NCBI GenBank assembly: GCA_900556195.1
Contig: USOJ01000101.1
Coordinates: forward strand, 1 to 5,259
Direction of reading: 5' to 3'
From: an uncultured Eubacteriales bacterium
GTDB taxonomy: Bacteria; Bacillota; Clostridia; Christensenellales; Borkfalkiaceae
DNA: 5,259 nt
Shown: piece after piece, positions 1 through 5,259 of the stretch
How the letters are laid out: the number at the start of each line of letters is the position of its first letter
How positions within the stretch are numbered: position 1 is the stretch's first letter
Position numbers and translations under genes: made by a program
Notes under the pieces: model-generated
Database searches by the model: none
What the model was told of the DNA's origin: nothing
Seen by the model: the letters and a program-made list of their open reading frames with translations, nothing else

Positions 1-253
1 CGCAGATATAGATTTTATAGCCGCCGACTACCCACAAAATGGTCTTGATAATTCTTTCCGCCATGCGGTTGTTTCTGTCCGCTTTATCCGCGGAAGCGAA
101 AATATCGTAAGAGTAAACGTATTTATATCCGTCGTTTCTCTCGACGCAGATTTTCAAAGGCTTATTTGCGGCTTCGGCAACCTCTTTTTTGTATTCCGCG
201 AATTCGAGATACATAGGTCTGAATTGCTTGTCCAGCGTAGGTACGAATTTCAT
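1..253 (-). CDS. Probable ROK-family protein (sugar kinase or regulator-like), N-terminal 84 residues only
   Basis: The reading frame starts at ATG 251-253 and runs off the left edge of the window with no stop, so only residues 1-84 are visible. The start is fixed by AGGAG at 261-265, seven bases upstream. The protein begins MKFVPTLDKQFRP. It then has a charged helix (about residues 13-30), a strand-like ERNDGYKYVYSYDIF segment (38-52), and AERIIKTILWVVGGYKIYIC (65-84). From memory, this ERNxGxxxxY ... ERIIKTLLWxxGGYKIxI pattern is the N-terminal block of a group of long clostridial ROK-family proteins, which precedes the ATP-binding DxGG-type motif of the sugar-kinase fold. That motif would lie outside the window, so the family call is recognition, not proof. 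ROK proteins are sugar kinases or sugar-responsive repressors. No DNA-binding helix-turn-helix is visible in these 84 residues, which argues against a classical XylR/NagC repressor. The gene follows an AraC-type regulator and has its own promoter. Confidence 0.55.
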   Translation of the reverse strand, partial: MKFVPTLDKQFRPMYLEFAEYKKEVAEAANKPLKICVERNDGYKYVYSYDIFASADKADRNNRMAERIIKTILWVVGGYKIYIC

Positions 254-372
254 AAAACATCTCCTGTGTAATCGTTTTTCGTCTGCCCGCAGATTAGCGT
301 TTACTTCCCGGAAGATTCTTCGGCAAAGCCTCGGCGACGGAATACCGACAGGACGGAAAAACGAGTTTCTCT
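254..372 (-). other. Leader of the ROK-family gene (about 120 nt, noncoding)
   Basis: I see no gene, known riboswitch or terminator here. It holds a CcpA cre-like core (292-305; minus strand AGTAAACGCTAATC) and a small imperfect hairpin at 308-323 (CCGAAG/CTTCCGG around a three-base loop, one bulged C). The hairpin is not followed by a T run, so it is not a terminator. The AGGAG Shine-Dalgarno lies at the downstream end. Confidence 0.35.
261..265 (-). promoter_or_regulatory. Ribosome binding site of the ROK-family gene
   Basis: AGGAG on the minus strand, seven bases from ATG 251-253. A second ATG (258-260) in another frame sits almost on the Shine-Dalgarno and would give a different peptide. 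The spacing decides for 253. Confidence 0.8.
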
Positions 373-417
373 GATTATCATTATAAACTTTTACGGAAAA
401 AATGGGTAGTGATAATC
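373..417. promoter_or_regulatory. Perfect 8-bp inverted repeat flanking the ROK-gene promoter (candidate operator)
   Basis: GATTATCA at 373-380 and its exact reverse complement TGATAATC at 410-417 are separated by 29 bases, 37 bp from centre to centre. Read on the minus strand, the upstream half lies two bases ahead of the weak -35 hexamer. The downstream half shares its first base with the last T of the TATAAT box. Both halves are on noncoding DNA between the AraC-type gene's stop and the ROK gene. The AraC-type regulator immediately upstream is the obvious candidate binder. However, AraC-family sites are more often direct repeats, so another regulator is possible. An RNA hairpin with a 29-nt loop is less likely, because most of the repeat lies upstream of or at the expected transcription start. 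Confidence 0.4.
380..408 (-). promoter_or_regulatory. Predicted sigma-A promoter of the ROK-family gene
   Basis: The minus strand carries a perfect TATAAT (-10) at 380-385. With a 17-base spacer the -35 hexamer is TACCCA (403-408), matching TTGACA at only three positions. There is no extended TG motif. The start of transcription would fall near 373, giving a leader of about 120 nt before the ATG at 253. A consensus -10 with a poor -35 is typical of activator-dependent promoters. That fits the AraC-type gene next door, but is inference. Confidence 0.5.
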
Positions 418-438
418 TTTAATTCTTTTTATACTTTA

Positions 439-1317
439 TTACAATATGCTGTTTTTGTACTCTCTCGGAGTCATAGTCGTTATCCGCTTGAACGTTTTAG
501 TGTAATGCGGAAGCGAATCGAAGCACAGCGACGACGAAATTTCGGAAAAACTCTTATTTTCGCGTATAAGTTTTTTGCTCTCTTCGATTTTGAGTTCGAG
601 ATAATAACTTATTATCGTCTTACCCGTGCGTTTTTTGAAGGTCTTGCAAATCGTCGTTTTGCCGTAATGGAGCGCGTCGGAAATGGCGTCGAGCGTTACG
701 TTGCCGTAAACGTTGTTCTCTAAAATTTTGACGATTTCGTCTTCCAACGCGTCGGAATCTTCGATTTTCGAGATGAAAACTTCCTGCGAAGTCGGCTTCG
801 CCGTTTCGACGCGGATAAGTTTTATCAACAGTTCTTCGAGATTGTTTTTGATTACCTGCCCGCCGCCTATACTCGGATCGCTTTTAAGAACGAGTTTATC
901 GAGATTGGGATTGAAATCGGGCAACACGAAAGTGCTTTTCGCTTCGCTCATAATGGAAGCGAGCAAAAACCGCAAATCTTCGGGAACGCAGAAGCATTTA
1001 TCTACGAAATACGCCATGGTTTTCGACTTGCATTCAAAACTAACTATGAAAATATTCGGGTCTTTTTCTCCGTCGCACTCAACGGCGTGAACTCTGTTGG
1101 GCGCGATAAAGATTATTTCGCCCTTTTTAAGAAGCCTTTTTTCGTCTTCGATCGTAACGAATATCGAGTTTTTATCGCAATAAATTATCTCCCAGAAGTC
1201 GTGTTTTTCTTTGGGAAACGAATAGGTCTTGACGAGTTTCTGATAGTGAATCGTAACTATCTTTGAAATGTTGAGAAGATTAGAGATTTTGTACATATAA
1301 AAGGTCTTTTCTTCCAT
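439..1317 (-). CDS. AraC-family transcriptional regulator with N-terminal cupin domain
   Basis: This 292-residue protein has the usual two-domain AraC/XylS layout. Residues about 25-100 form a cupin-type ligand-sensing domain: KHDFWEIIYCD with H39, then LLKKGEIIFIAPNRVHAVE with H78, the pattern of sugar-sensing AraC regulators. Residues about 190-292 are the DNA-binding domain with two helix-turn-helices. The first is VTLDAISDALHYGKTTICKT (207-226). The second (about 255-282) contains SEISSSLCFDSLPHYTKTFKR, and the protein ends in the hallmark TPREY. Such proteins are cytoplasmic and typically activate nearby sugar-use genes when ligand binds. The start at 1317 is chosen for AAGGAGGG seven bases upstream; Met8 is an alternative without such a site. 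The gene has its own promoter just downstream of the mutarotase terminator, and the next gene is the ROK protein. No terminator follows its stop, so some readthrough into the ROK gene is possible. The ligand cannot be read from sequence. Confidence 0.93.
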   Translation of the reverse strand: MEEKTFYMYKISNLLNISKIVTIHYQKLVKTYSFPKEKHDFWEIIYCDKNSIFVTIEDEKRLLKKGEIIFIAPNRVHAVECDGEKDPNIFIVSFECKSKTMAYFVDKCFCVPEDLRFLLASIMSEAKSTFVLPDFNPNLDKLVLKSDPSIGGGQVIKNNLEELLIKLIRVETAKPTSQEVFISKIEDSDALEDEIVKILENNVYGNVTLDAISDALHYGKTTICKTFKKRTGKTIISYYLELKIEESKKLIRENKSFSEISSSLCFDSLPHYTKTFKRITTMTPREYKNSIL

Positions 1318-1324
1318 TCGTCAG

Positions 1325-1332
1325 CCCTCCTT
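1325..1332 (-). promoter_or_regulatory. Ribosome binding site of the AraC-family regulator
   Basis: The minus strand reads AAGGAGGG, a near-perfect anti-Shine-Dalgarno match, seven bases before ATG 1315-1317. It fixes the start at the first Met rather than at Met8. Confidence 0.85.
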
Positions 1333-1348
1333 TTGTATTTTCGTGTAT

Positions 1349-1377
1349 ATTATATCATTGCGCGAAAGATATTGCAA
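1349..1377 (-). promoter_or_regulatory. Predicted sigma-A promoter of the AraC-family regulator
   Basis: On the minus strand, -35 TTGCAA (1372-1377; 4 of 6 to consensus), a 17-base spacer and a perfect -10 TATAAT (1349-1354). Transcription would begin near 1342, leaving a short leader of about 25 nt that carries the strong ribosome binding site. The DNA upstream (about 1380-1421) is very A/T-rich with A and T tracts, like an UP element. The -35 lies in the palindrome ATTGCAAT (1371-1378), and ATTGC recurs at 1357-1361, possible operator elements. Confidence 0.65.
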
Positions 1378-1436
1378 TAGTTTATCGAAAATTTTTCAAG
1401 AAAATTTATAATATATTGTAACGCCGTAATTTTGCG

Positions 1437-1470
1437 AAAAAACGGGCGAACCGAAAATTCGGCTCGCCCG
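1437..1470 (-). terminator. Intrinsic (Rho-independent) terminator after the mutarotase gene
   Basis: In minus-strand RNA sense, CGGGCGAGCCGAA pairs with TTCGGTTCGCCCG (1458-1470 with 1443-1455) as a 13-bp stem with one G-U wobble, followed directly by six T (1442-1437). The wobble position would be an A-C mismatch in plus-strand RNA, and there is no T run on that side, so the element is oriented for minus-strand transcription. It lies 12 bases past the mutarotase stop and closes the guaA-containing operon before the AraC-type gene's promoter. Confidence 0.93.
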
Positions 1471-1482
1471 CGTTAAATTTAT

Positions 1483-2358
1483 TCAGTTAAGCGTTATATT
1501 TATGGTACTGTTATAAGTTTCACCCGCTCCTAAAGAGCCGATATTCCGCTTATCGGTGAGTTTTTCGACTTTACCGTCGACAGACGGCAAATTTTCCCAC
1601 GGTTCTATGCAGACGTAGGGGGCGTCGGTTTTAACCGCGTGCCAGAAGCCCACGAAAGGCATATTCGGGAATTTTACTGTAACGGATTTTTTCGTTTTAT
1701 CGCTTTTGAGCGTTACTTCGTTGCCCGCGCCTTCGAGTATAACCGCGTCGTTATCGAACATATCGTGGCGAAGTCGCATTACTTTGCCGTTTTCGAGCGG
1801 ATAATCGACCGAGTTGCCGCTCATGAGATAATTTTCGCTTAAAGTAAGCCGTTTCGGATCGACTTTCGTTGCCGTTTCGATATAATAATCTTCGAACTTA
1901 CCGCCGTCGAAGGGAACGTTGAAGCCGGGGTGTCCGCCCAAGCCGAAATACATCTTTTCTTTGCCGACGTTTTTAACCGAGTAAGTAACCGAAAGCGAAT
2001 TTTTGCAGAGCGAATATTCAACGGTGAAAACGAACTTAAAGGGATAACGGGCGAAAGTATCGTCGTTTGCCGAGTATGCGAAAGTCATTTTTTTACACGT
2101 TTTATCGACGAGCGTGAATTGCGATTTTCTTAAAAGCCCGTGGGGGTTCATCTCGTATTCTTTGCCGTCAAACGAATATCTGCCGTTGAACAGTCTGCCG
2201 ACTATGGGGAAAAGTATCGGGCTTCTGCTCGTCCAGTACTTTTCGTCGCCCTGCCAGAGGTGTTCGATATTTCCGTCTTTTCTTAAAACGCTTTTAAGTT
2301 CCGCGCCGATAACGTCGACGGCAACTTTCATATATTCGTTTTCTATCTCGTAAACCAT
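1483..2358 (-). CDS. Aldose 1-epimerase (mutarotase) family protein, LacX-like
   Basis: This cytoplasmic enzyme family interconverts alpha and beta anomers of aldoses such as galactose and glucose. The 291-residue protein fits the LacX-like branch of the galactose mutarotase superfamily, a single beta-sandwich domain. Visible signatures are GAELKSVLRKD (18-28), SPILFPIVGRL (46-56), NPHGLLR (71-77) with the first catalytic His at H73, GLGGHPGFN (139-147) with the second at H143, and CIEPWENLP (250-258) with the likely general base E252. All three expected catalytic residues are present, so an active enzyme is plausible. The exact sugar is unknown; some LacX-like members may act on sugar phosphates or lack a proven substrate. 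The ATG overlaps the stop of the upstream gene by one base (TGATG), with GGAAGAG just upstream as ribosome binding site, so translation is probably coupled. It is the last gene of the guaA operon and is followed by a strong terminator. Confidence 0.9.
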   Translation of the reverse strand: MVYEIENEYMKVAVDVIGAELKSVLRKDGNIEHLWQGDEKYWTSRSPILFPIVGRLFNGRYSFDGKEYEMNPHGLLRKSQFTLVDKTCKKMTFAYSANDDTFARYPFKFVFTVEYSLCKNSLSVTYSVKNVGKEKMYFGLGGHPGFNVPFDGGKFEDYYIETATKVDPKRLTLSENYLMSGNSVDYPLENGKVMRLRHDMFDNDAVILEGAGNEVTLKSDKTKKSVTVKFPNMPFVGFWHAVKTDAPYVCIEPWENLPSVDGKVEKLTDKRNIGSLGAGETYNSTINITLN

Positions 2359-3362
2359 CAGTTCTCTTCCTTTTCGTCGTCTTCGACGACCATTTTCTTG
2401 AAAAATTTGTTGCCGAGCATGAATTTATTGACTTCTTCGCAGTCAGCGTCGATTATCTTGTTGATAAGTTCGCCGAACGCGTCGTTCATGGACACGACGG
2501 GCACTCTGTCAGAAAACTTTTCGGCGACTACGGCTAGAGCCTTATAAAGCGGCACTGCCTTTTCGTCGGTCATCTCTGCCGCGTCGAGCGTATCGTACAG
2601 GTCAAGCGTAGCGTTGAACGCCTTGACCGCTTCTTTCGAACTAAGCCACACGCGAAGCGTTATATAGCCGCCTATCGCGAGAGCGACGCCGACGATCGAT
2701 ATCCAAGCCGTTTCCTGCGCGAGAGCGACGATTACGAGAGCGACGCCCGCCGCCATAAGAAGCGGAAAGAAAATCAACAACCAGATCAGGGTTTTTTCGG
2801 TCGCCATATACGTGGGGATAGAACCTTTCAACGACTTTTCTACCCTTTGCTTTACGTCTTTACGGGTTTCTTCGACGAACTTTTCCATTTCTTCGTCGGA
2901 GAATTTACGCTTTTCGTAGAAATTTTTATATTGCGCTTTTATGTCGGCGCGTTCGTCTTTATCGGCAACCGAAATAGCCTTATTGAGATACTCGGTGTGA
3001 GTTTCGTCTTTAAGATCGGTAAAATTTTTGGTCTTTACCGCTACCATAGCCATATAGGCGCGGTAGTCGGTTTCGGTTAAGGAAAGAGCCTCGTTAGCCT
3101 TTTCTTCGGCTTCGTCGTAGCGTTCGGCTTTGAGAAGCCCGTAACACTCGTCGATTAAAAGCCTGACCTTATGGTAGTCTTCGCCGTGCGCTTCTTTGGC
3201 GGTTTCGCCCGATTCGGTAACCGATTCGTAATATTTAGTTGCCTGCAACGCGCGTATCGTCCGTCCGCAATGGGGGCAAGTGATTTCGCCGACGGTGGTC
3301 GCAGCGTTAAAATCTTCGCCGCACAGAGGGCAACGGGCGTTAAGGGTATCGTTTTCGCTCAT
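2358..3362 (-). CDS. Uncharacterised protein: zinc ribbon, TPR-like helices and two transmembrane segments
   Basis: I do not recognise a named family. The 334-residue protein starts with a zinc ribbon: CPLCG and CPHCG supply C11, C14, C29 and C32. Residues about 61-150 are helical and TPR-like (GLLKAERYDEAEEKANEALS is a typical TPR helix pair). A charged helical stretch follows (about 150-185). Then come two hydrophobic segments, about 191-215 and 219-240, separated by a short polar turn, suggesting a membrane hairpin with both ends in the cytoplasm. The C-terminal about 90 residues are soluble and end in an acidic tail. There is no signal peptide. The start at 3362 was chosen because it lies four bases after the guaA stop; the frame stays open to an ATG at 3414-3416, but that would overlap guaA by 50 bases. 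The upstream GGGA is weak, so translation probably depends on ribosomes finishing guaA. A membrane-anchored scaffold or adaptor is a guess only. Confidence 0.8.
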   Translation of the reverse strand: MSENDTLNARCPLCGEDFNAATTVGEITCPHCGRTIRALQATKYYESVTESGETAKEAHGEDYHKVRLLIDECYGLLKAERYDEAEEKANEALSLTETDYRAYMAMVAVKTKNFTDLKDETHTEYLNKAISVADKDERADIKAQYKNFYEKRKFSDEEMEKFVEETRKDVKQRVEKSLKGSIPTYMATEKTLIWLLIFFPLLMAAGVALVIVALAQETAWISIVGVALAIGGYITLRVWLSSKEAVKAFNATLDLYDTLDAAEMTDEKAVPLYKALAVVAEKFSDRVPVVSMNDAFGELINKIIDADCEEVNKFMLGNKFFKKMVVEDDEKEEN

Positions 3363-3366
3363 AATT

Positions 3367-4902
3367 TTATTCCCATTCGATAGTTGCCGGGGGCTTGGAA
3401 GTGATATCGTAGACAATTCTGTTTACGTCCTGTACTTCGTTTACGATACGCGTCGAGATTTTTTCGAGTACGTCGTAAGGAATACGCGCCCAATCGGCAG
3501 TCATGCCGTCTACGCTGGTTACGGCGCGGAGCGCGAGCGTATAAGAGTACGTTCTGCTGTCGCCCATAACGCCGACCGAACGGCAGTTGGTAAGCACTGC
3601 GAAATATTGCCAGATTTCTCTGTTCAAGCCCGCTTTTGCGATTTCTTCTCTATAAATATAATCGGCTTCCTGCAAAGTCTTAATCTTTTCGCGGGTGATA
3701 TCGCCTATAATTCTTATGGCAAGCCCCGGACCGGGGAATGGTTGGCGCATGACGATTTCTTCGGGAAGTCCGAGTTCGAAACCGACTTTTCTCACTTCGT
3801 CTTTGAAAAGGTCGCGGAGCGGTTCGATAATCTCTTTGAAATCGACTACGCTCGGAAGTCCGCCGACGTTGTGGTGCGATTTGATGACCGCGCTCTTGCC
3901 CTTGCCGCTTTCGATTACGTCGGGATAGATAGTGCCCTGTACGAGATAATCGACCTTGCCTATCTTTTTCGCTTCGTCTTCGAATACTTTTATGAACTCG
4001 CCGCCGATGATCTTGCGTTTGGTTTCGGGATCGGATACGCCCGCGAGTTTATCTAAAAATCTGTCCGCCGCGTCTGCTTTGATAAGGTTCATGCCGCGTT
4101 CGATTTTGAAAGTTCTGTATACGTCTTCGGCTTCGTTTTTACGCAAAAGACCGTGATCGACGAAAATACAGGTAAGATTATCGCCTACCGCCTTATGAAT
4201 AAGCGTTGCCGCGACCGCGCTGTCAACGCCGCCGCTCATAGCGCAAAGCACCTTTTTATCTCCGCACTTTTCTTTGATTTTGGCAACTTGTTCTTTGACG
4301 AAATTCGCCATAGTCCAGTCGCCCGAAACTTTGCACACGTTATAGAGGAAATTTCTTAAAATATCCGTGCCTTGCTTCGTATGCATCACTTCGGGGTGGA
4401 ATTGCACGCCGTAAAAACCTTTTTCGGCGTTTTCCATTGCCGCAACGGGGCAAGTATTCGTTTTGCCCACGACCTTGAAGCCTGCGGGTGGAACGGAAAT
4501 ATAGTCGGTATGACTCATCCAGCAGACGTTTTCTTCGTTTACGCCCTTAAAAATCGCCGAAGAAGTATCGTATTTTATATCGCTCTTGCCGTATTCGCGG
4601 GTTTCGGCGTGTTCGACTTTGCCGCCGAGCGTATACGCCATAAGTTGCGCTCCGTAGCAGATGCCGAGTACGGGAATACCGAGATTGAATACTTCGGGGT
4701 CGATATGGGGCGAATTTTCGTCGTAAACGCTGTTGGGTCCGCCCGTGAAAATAATTCCTTTGGGATTAAACGCCTTGATTTTGTCAAGCGTCATATCGCA
4801 AGGAAGTAATTCGCAATAAACGCTTTGTTCTCTTACCCTTCTTGCGATCAATTGATTATATTGACCGCCGAAATCGAGTACCAATACTTTTTCGTGTTGC
4901 AT
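3367..4902 (-). CDS. guaA: GMP synthase (glutamine-hydrolysing)
   Basis: The enzyme converts XMP, ATP and glutamine to GMP, the last step of de novo guanine nucleotide synthesis, in the cytoplasm. The 511 residues match the usual bacterial length of about 510-525. The class I glutamine amidotransferase domain (about 1-190) has DFGGQYNQLIARRVRE (10-25), the oxyanion region TGGPNSVY (53-60), the nucleophile in GICYGAQ (C82), and the H169/E171 dyad in GVQFHPEV. The ATP-pyrophosphatase domain has the P-loop SGGVDS (223-228). The C-terminal dimerisation and XMP-binding part includes RQPFPGPGLAIRIIG and ends with TSKPPATIEWE, the family's standard terminus. Nothing is truncated or missing. The start has GAAGGA (4909-4914) six bases upstream. 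It lies 17 bases after an unrecognised gene and four bases before the zinc-ribbon gene, in one apparent operon. No guanine riboswitch is visible, but the operon's promoter is beyond the right edge. Confidence 0.98.
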   Translation of the reverse strand: MQHEKVLVLDFGGQYNQLIARRVREQSVYCELLPCDMTLDKIKAFNPKGIIFTGGPNSVYDENSPHIDPEVFNLGIPVLGICYGAQLMAYTLGGKVEHAETREYGKSDIKYDTSSAIFKGVNEENVCWMSHTDYISVPPAGFKVVGKTNTCPVAAMENAEKGFYGVQFHPEVMHTKQGTDILRNFLYNVCKVSGDWTMANFVKEQVAKIKEKCGDKKVLCAMSGGVDSAVAATLIHKAVGDNLTCIFVDHGLLRKNEAEDVYRTFKIERGMNLIKADAADRFLDKLAGVSDPETKRKIIGGEFIKVFEDEAKKIGKVDYLVQGTIYPDVIESGKGKSAVIKSHHNVGGLPSVVDFKEIIEPLRDLFKDEVRKVGFELGLPEEIVMRQPFPGPGLAIRIIGDITREKIKTLQEADYIYREEIAKAGLNREIWQYFAVLTNCRSVGVMGDSRTYSYTLALRAVTSVDGMTADWARIPYDVLEKISTRIVNEVQDVNRIVYDITSKPPATIEWE

Positions 4903-4908
4903 AAATCG

Positions 4909-4914
4909 TCCTTC
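4909..4914 (-). promoter_or_regulatory. Ribosome binding site of guaA
   Basis: GAAGGA on the minus strand, six bases before ATG 4900-4902. It lies within the 17-base gap after the preceding stop. There is no room for a separate promoter, supporting cotranscription. Confidence 0.75.
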
Positions 4915-4919
4915 TATCG

Positions 4920-5259
4920 TTAAATTTTATCGTTTTCGTATTTTTCTATCAGAGCGAGATAATCCGCGTCGCCCGAATATTTCGCCTTCGCGTAGTTAAG
5001 CGTGGTGTTGCCGACCGTAACGGCGAACTTAGCCGAGCCGTCTTTATCCGCGGTTTCGTACTTTGCGTCGACAACCGTCATGGCGTAAAGCGTGAAATTA
5101 TATTCGTCGAGTTTACCATCGAATTTAAGCAAATCTTCGCCCATTGCGGACAGGTCTTTATTCCGATCGGTTTCCTGAAGTTTTTTGAAATAATTTTCGA
5201 AATTTTCGACGGTTTTATTCCGTTCGTAAGCGACTTTATAATAGCGAACGGCGGCGGAA
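4920..5259 (-). CDS. Unrecognised protein, C-terminal 112 residues (partial, possibly TPR-like)
   Basis: The frame ends at TAA 4920-4922 and is open, without a stop, to the right edge, so the gene begins outside the window. An internal ATG at 5142-5144 is not the likely start, because the frame upstream of it is open and protein-like and no good ribosome binding site precedes it. The visible part begins in helical sequence: AAVRYYKVAYERNKTVENFE, then NYFKKLQE, consistent with a TPR or other helical repeat. It continues as a mixed stretch (LLKFDGKLDEYNFTLYAMTV, then a lysine- and aspartate-rich turn and KFAVTVGNTTLNYAKAKY) and ends in a charged helix, YLALIEKYENDKI. There is no membrane segment, cysteine or catalytic motif in this part. 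It is 17 bases upstream of guaA in the same direction, so it is probably the preceding gene of the same operon. Function unknown. Confidence 0.75.
   Translation of the reverse strand, partial: SAAVRYYKVAYERNKTVENFENYFKKLQETDRNKDLSAMGEDLLKFDGKLDEYNFTLYAMTVVDAKYETADKDGSAKFAVTVGNTTLNYAKAKYSGDADYLALIEKYENDKI

Noticed and set aside
304..323. Overlapping short palindromes in the ROK leader as a riboswitch or attenuator
   Set aside because: The stems are only 4-6 bp with three-base loops, there is no T run after them, and no known riboswitch motif is visible. Chance is the simpler explanation.
189..374. Small plus-strand frame of 61 codons across the ROK gene start and leader
   Set aside because: It is antisense to the ROK coding start and its ribosome binding site, and its composition is not protein-like.
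409..1090. Plus-strand open frames opposite the AraC-family gene
   Set aside because: They overlap a complete AraC-type gene with a strong Shine-Dalgarno and both helix-turn-helices. Their translations resemble no protein family.
3363..3416. Eighteen-residue upstream extension of the zinc-ribbon protein
   Set aside because: It would run 50 bases into guaA. The extension is unlike the protein's conserved-looking start, and the ATG at 3362 fits the guaA stop with a normal four-base gap.
3280..4056. Long plus-strand open frame (258 codons) opposite guaA and the zinc-ribbon gene
   Set aside because: It is antisense to two well-supported genes, one of them guaA with complete motifs. It has no recognisable domain and no good ribosome binding site. 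It arises from codon bias.
4372..4809. Plus-strand open frame of 145 codons opposite the N-terminal half of guaA
   Set aside because: It is a shadow of the amidotransferase domain's codons, and its translation has no family features.
4903..4919. Promoter or purine riboswitch directly upstream of guaA
   Set aside because: The gap is only 17 bases and is filled by the ribosome binding site. Any riboswitch would have to be upstream of the operon, outside the window.

Overview
The window looks like a bacterial chromosome fragment, most likely Bacillota/Clostridia. That rests on strong AGGAG-type ribosome binding sites, TATAAT promoters, a hairpin-plus-T-run terminator and the protein families present. 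The taxonomic call is inference. Every supported gene lies on the minus strand, so the window is read from high to low coordinates.

Layout in transcription order. From the right edge to about 1437 there is one tight four-gene run: the C-terminal end of an unrecognised, possibly TPR-like protein (4920-5259, cut by the window edge); guaA, GMP synthase (3367-4902); an uncharacterised zinc-ribbon/helical-repeat/two-TM protein (2358-3362); and a LacX-type aldose 1-epimerase (1483-2358). The junctions are 17 nt, 4 nt and a one-base TGATG overlap. The run closes with a strong intrinsic terminator (1437-1470). Next comes a separately promoted AraC-family regulator (439-1317, promoter 1349-1377). Last is the N-terminal end of a probable ROK-family protein (1-253, cut by the window edge), with its own TATAAT box at 380-385 and a roughly 120-nt leader.

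How the genes may work together. guaA makes GMP from XMP. The epimerase, the AraC-type regulator and the ROK protein all point to sugar metabolism or sensing. The likeliest local circuit is the AraC-type protein acting on the ROK promoter. That promoter has a perfect -10, a poor -35, and a perfect 8-bp inverted repeat whose two halves flank it. This is inference from arrangement only.

No RNA gene, insertion sequence, CRISPR array, attachment site or origin was seen. There is no gene-free stretch longer than 300 bases; the two real intergenic regions (254-438 and 1318-1482) are described below. I found no clear new biological system. The items most worth following are the promoter-flanking inverted repeat, the zinc-ribbon membrane protein coupled to guaA, and the ROK protein's unusual N-terminus.
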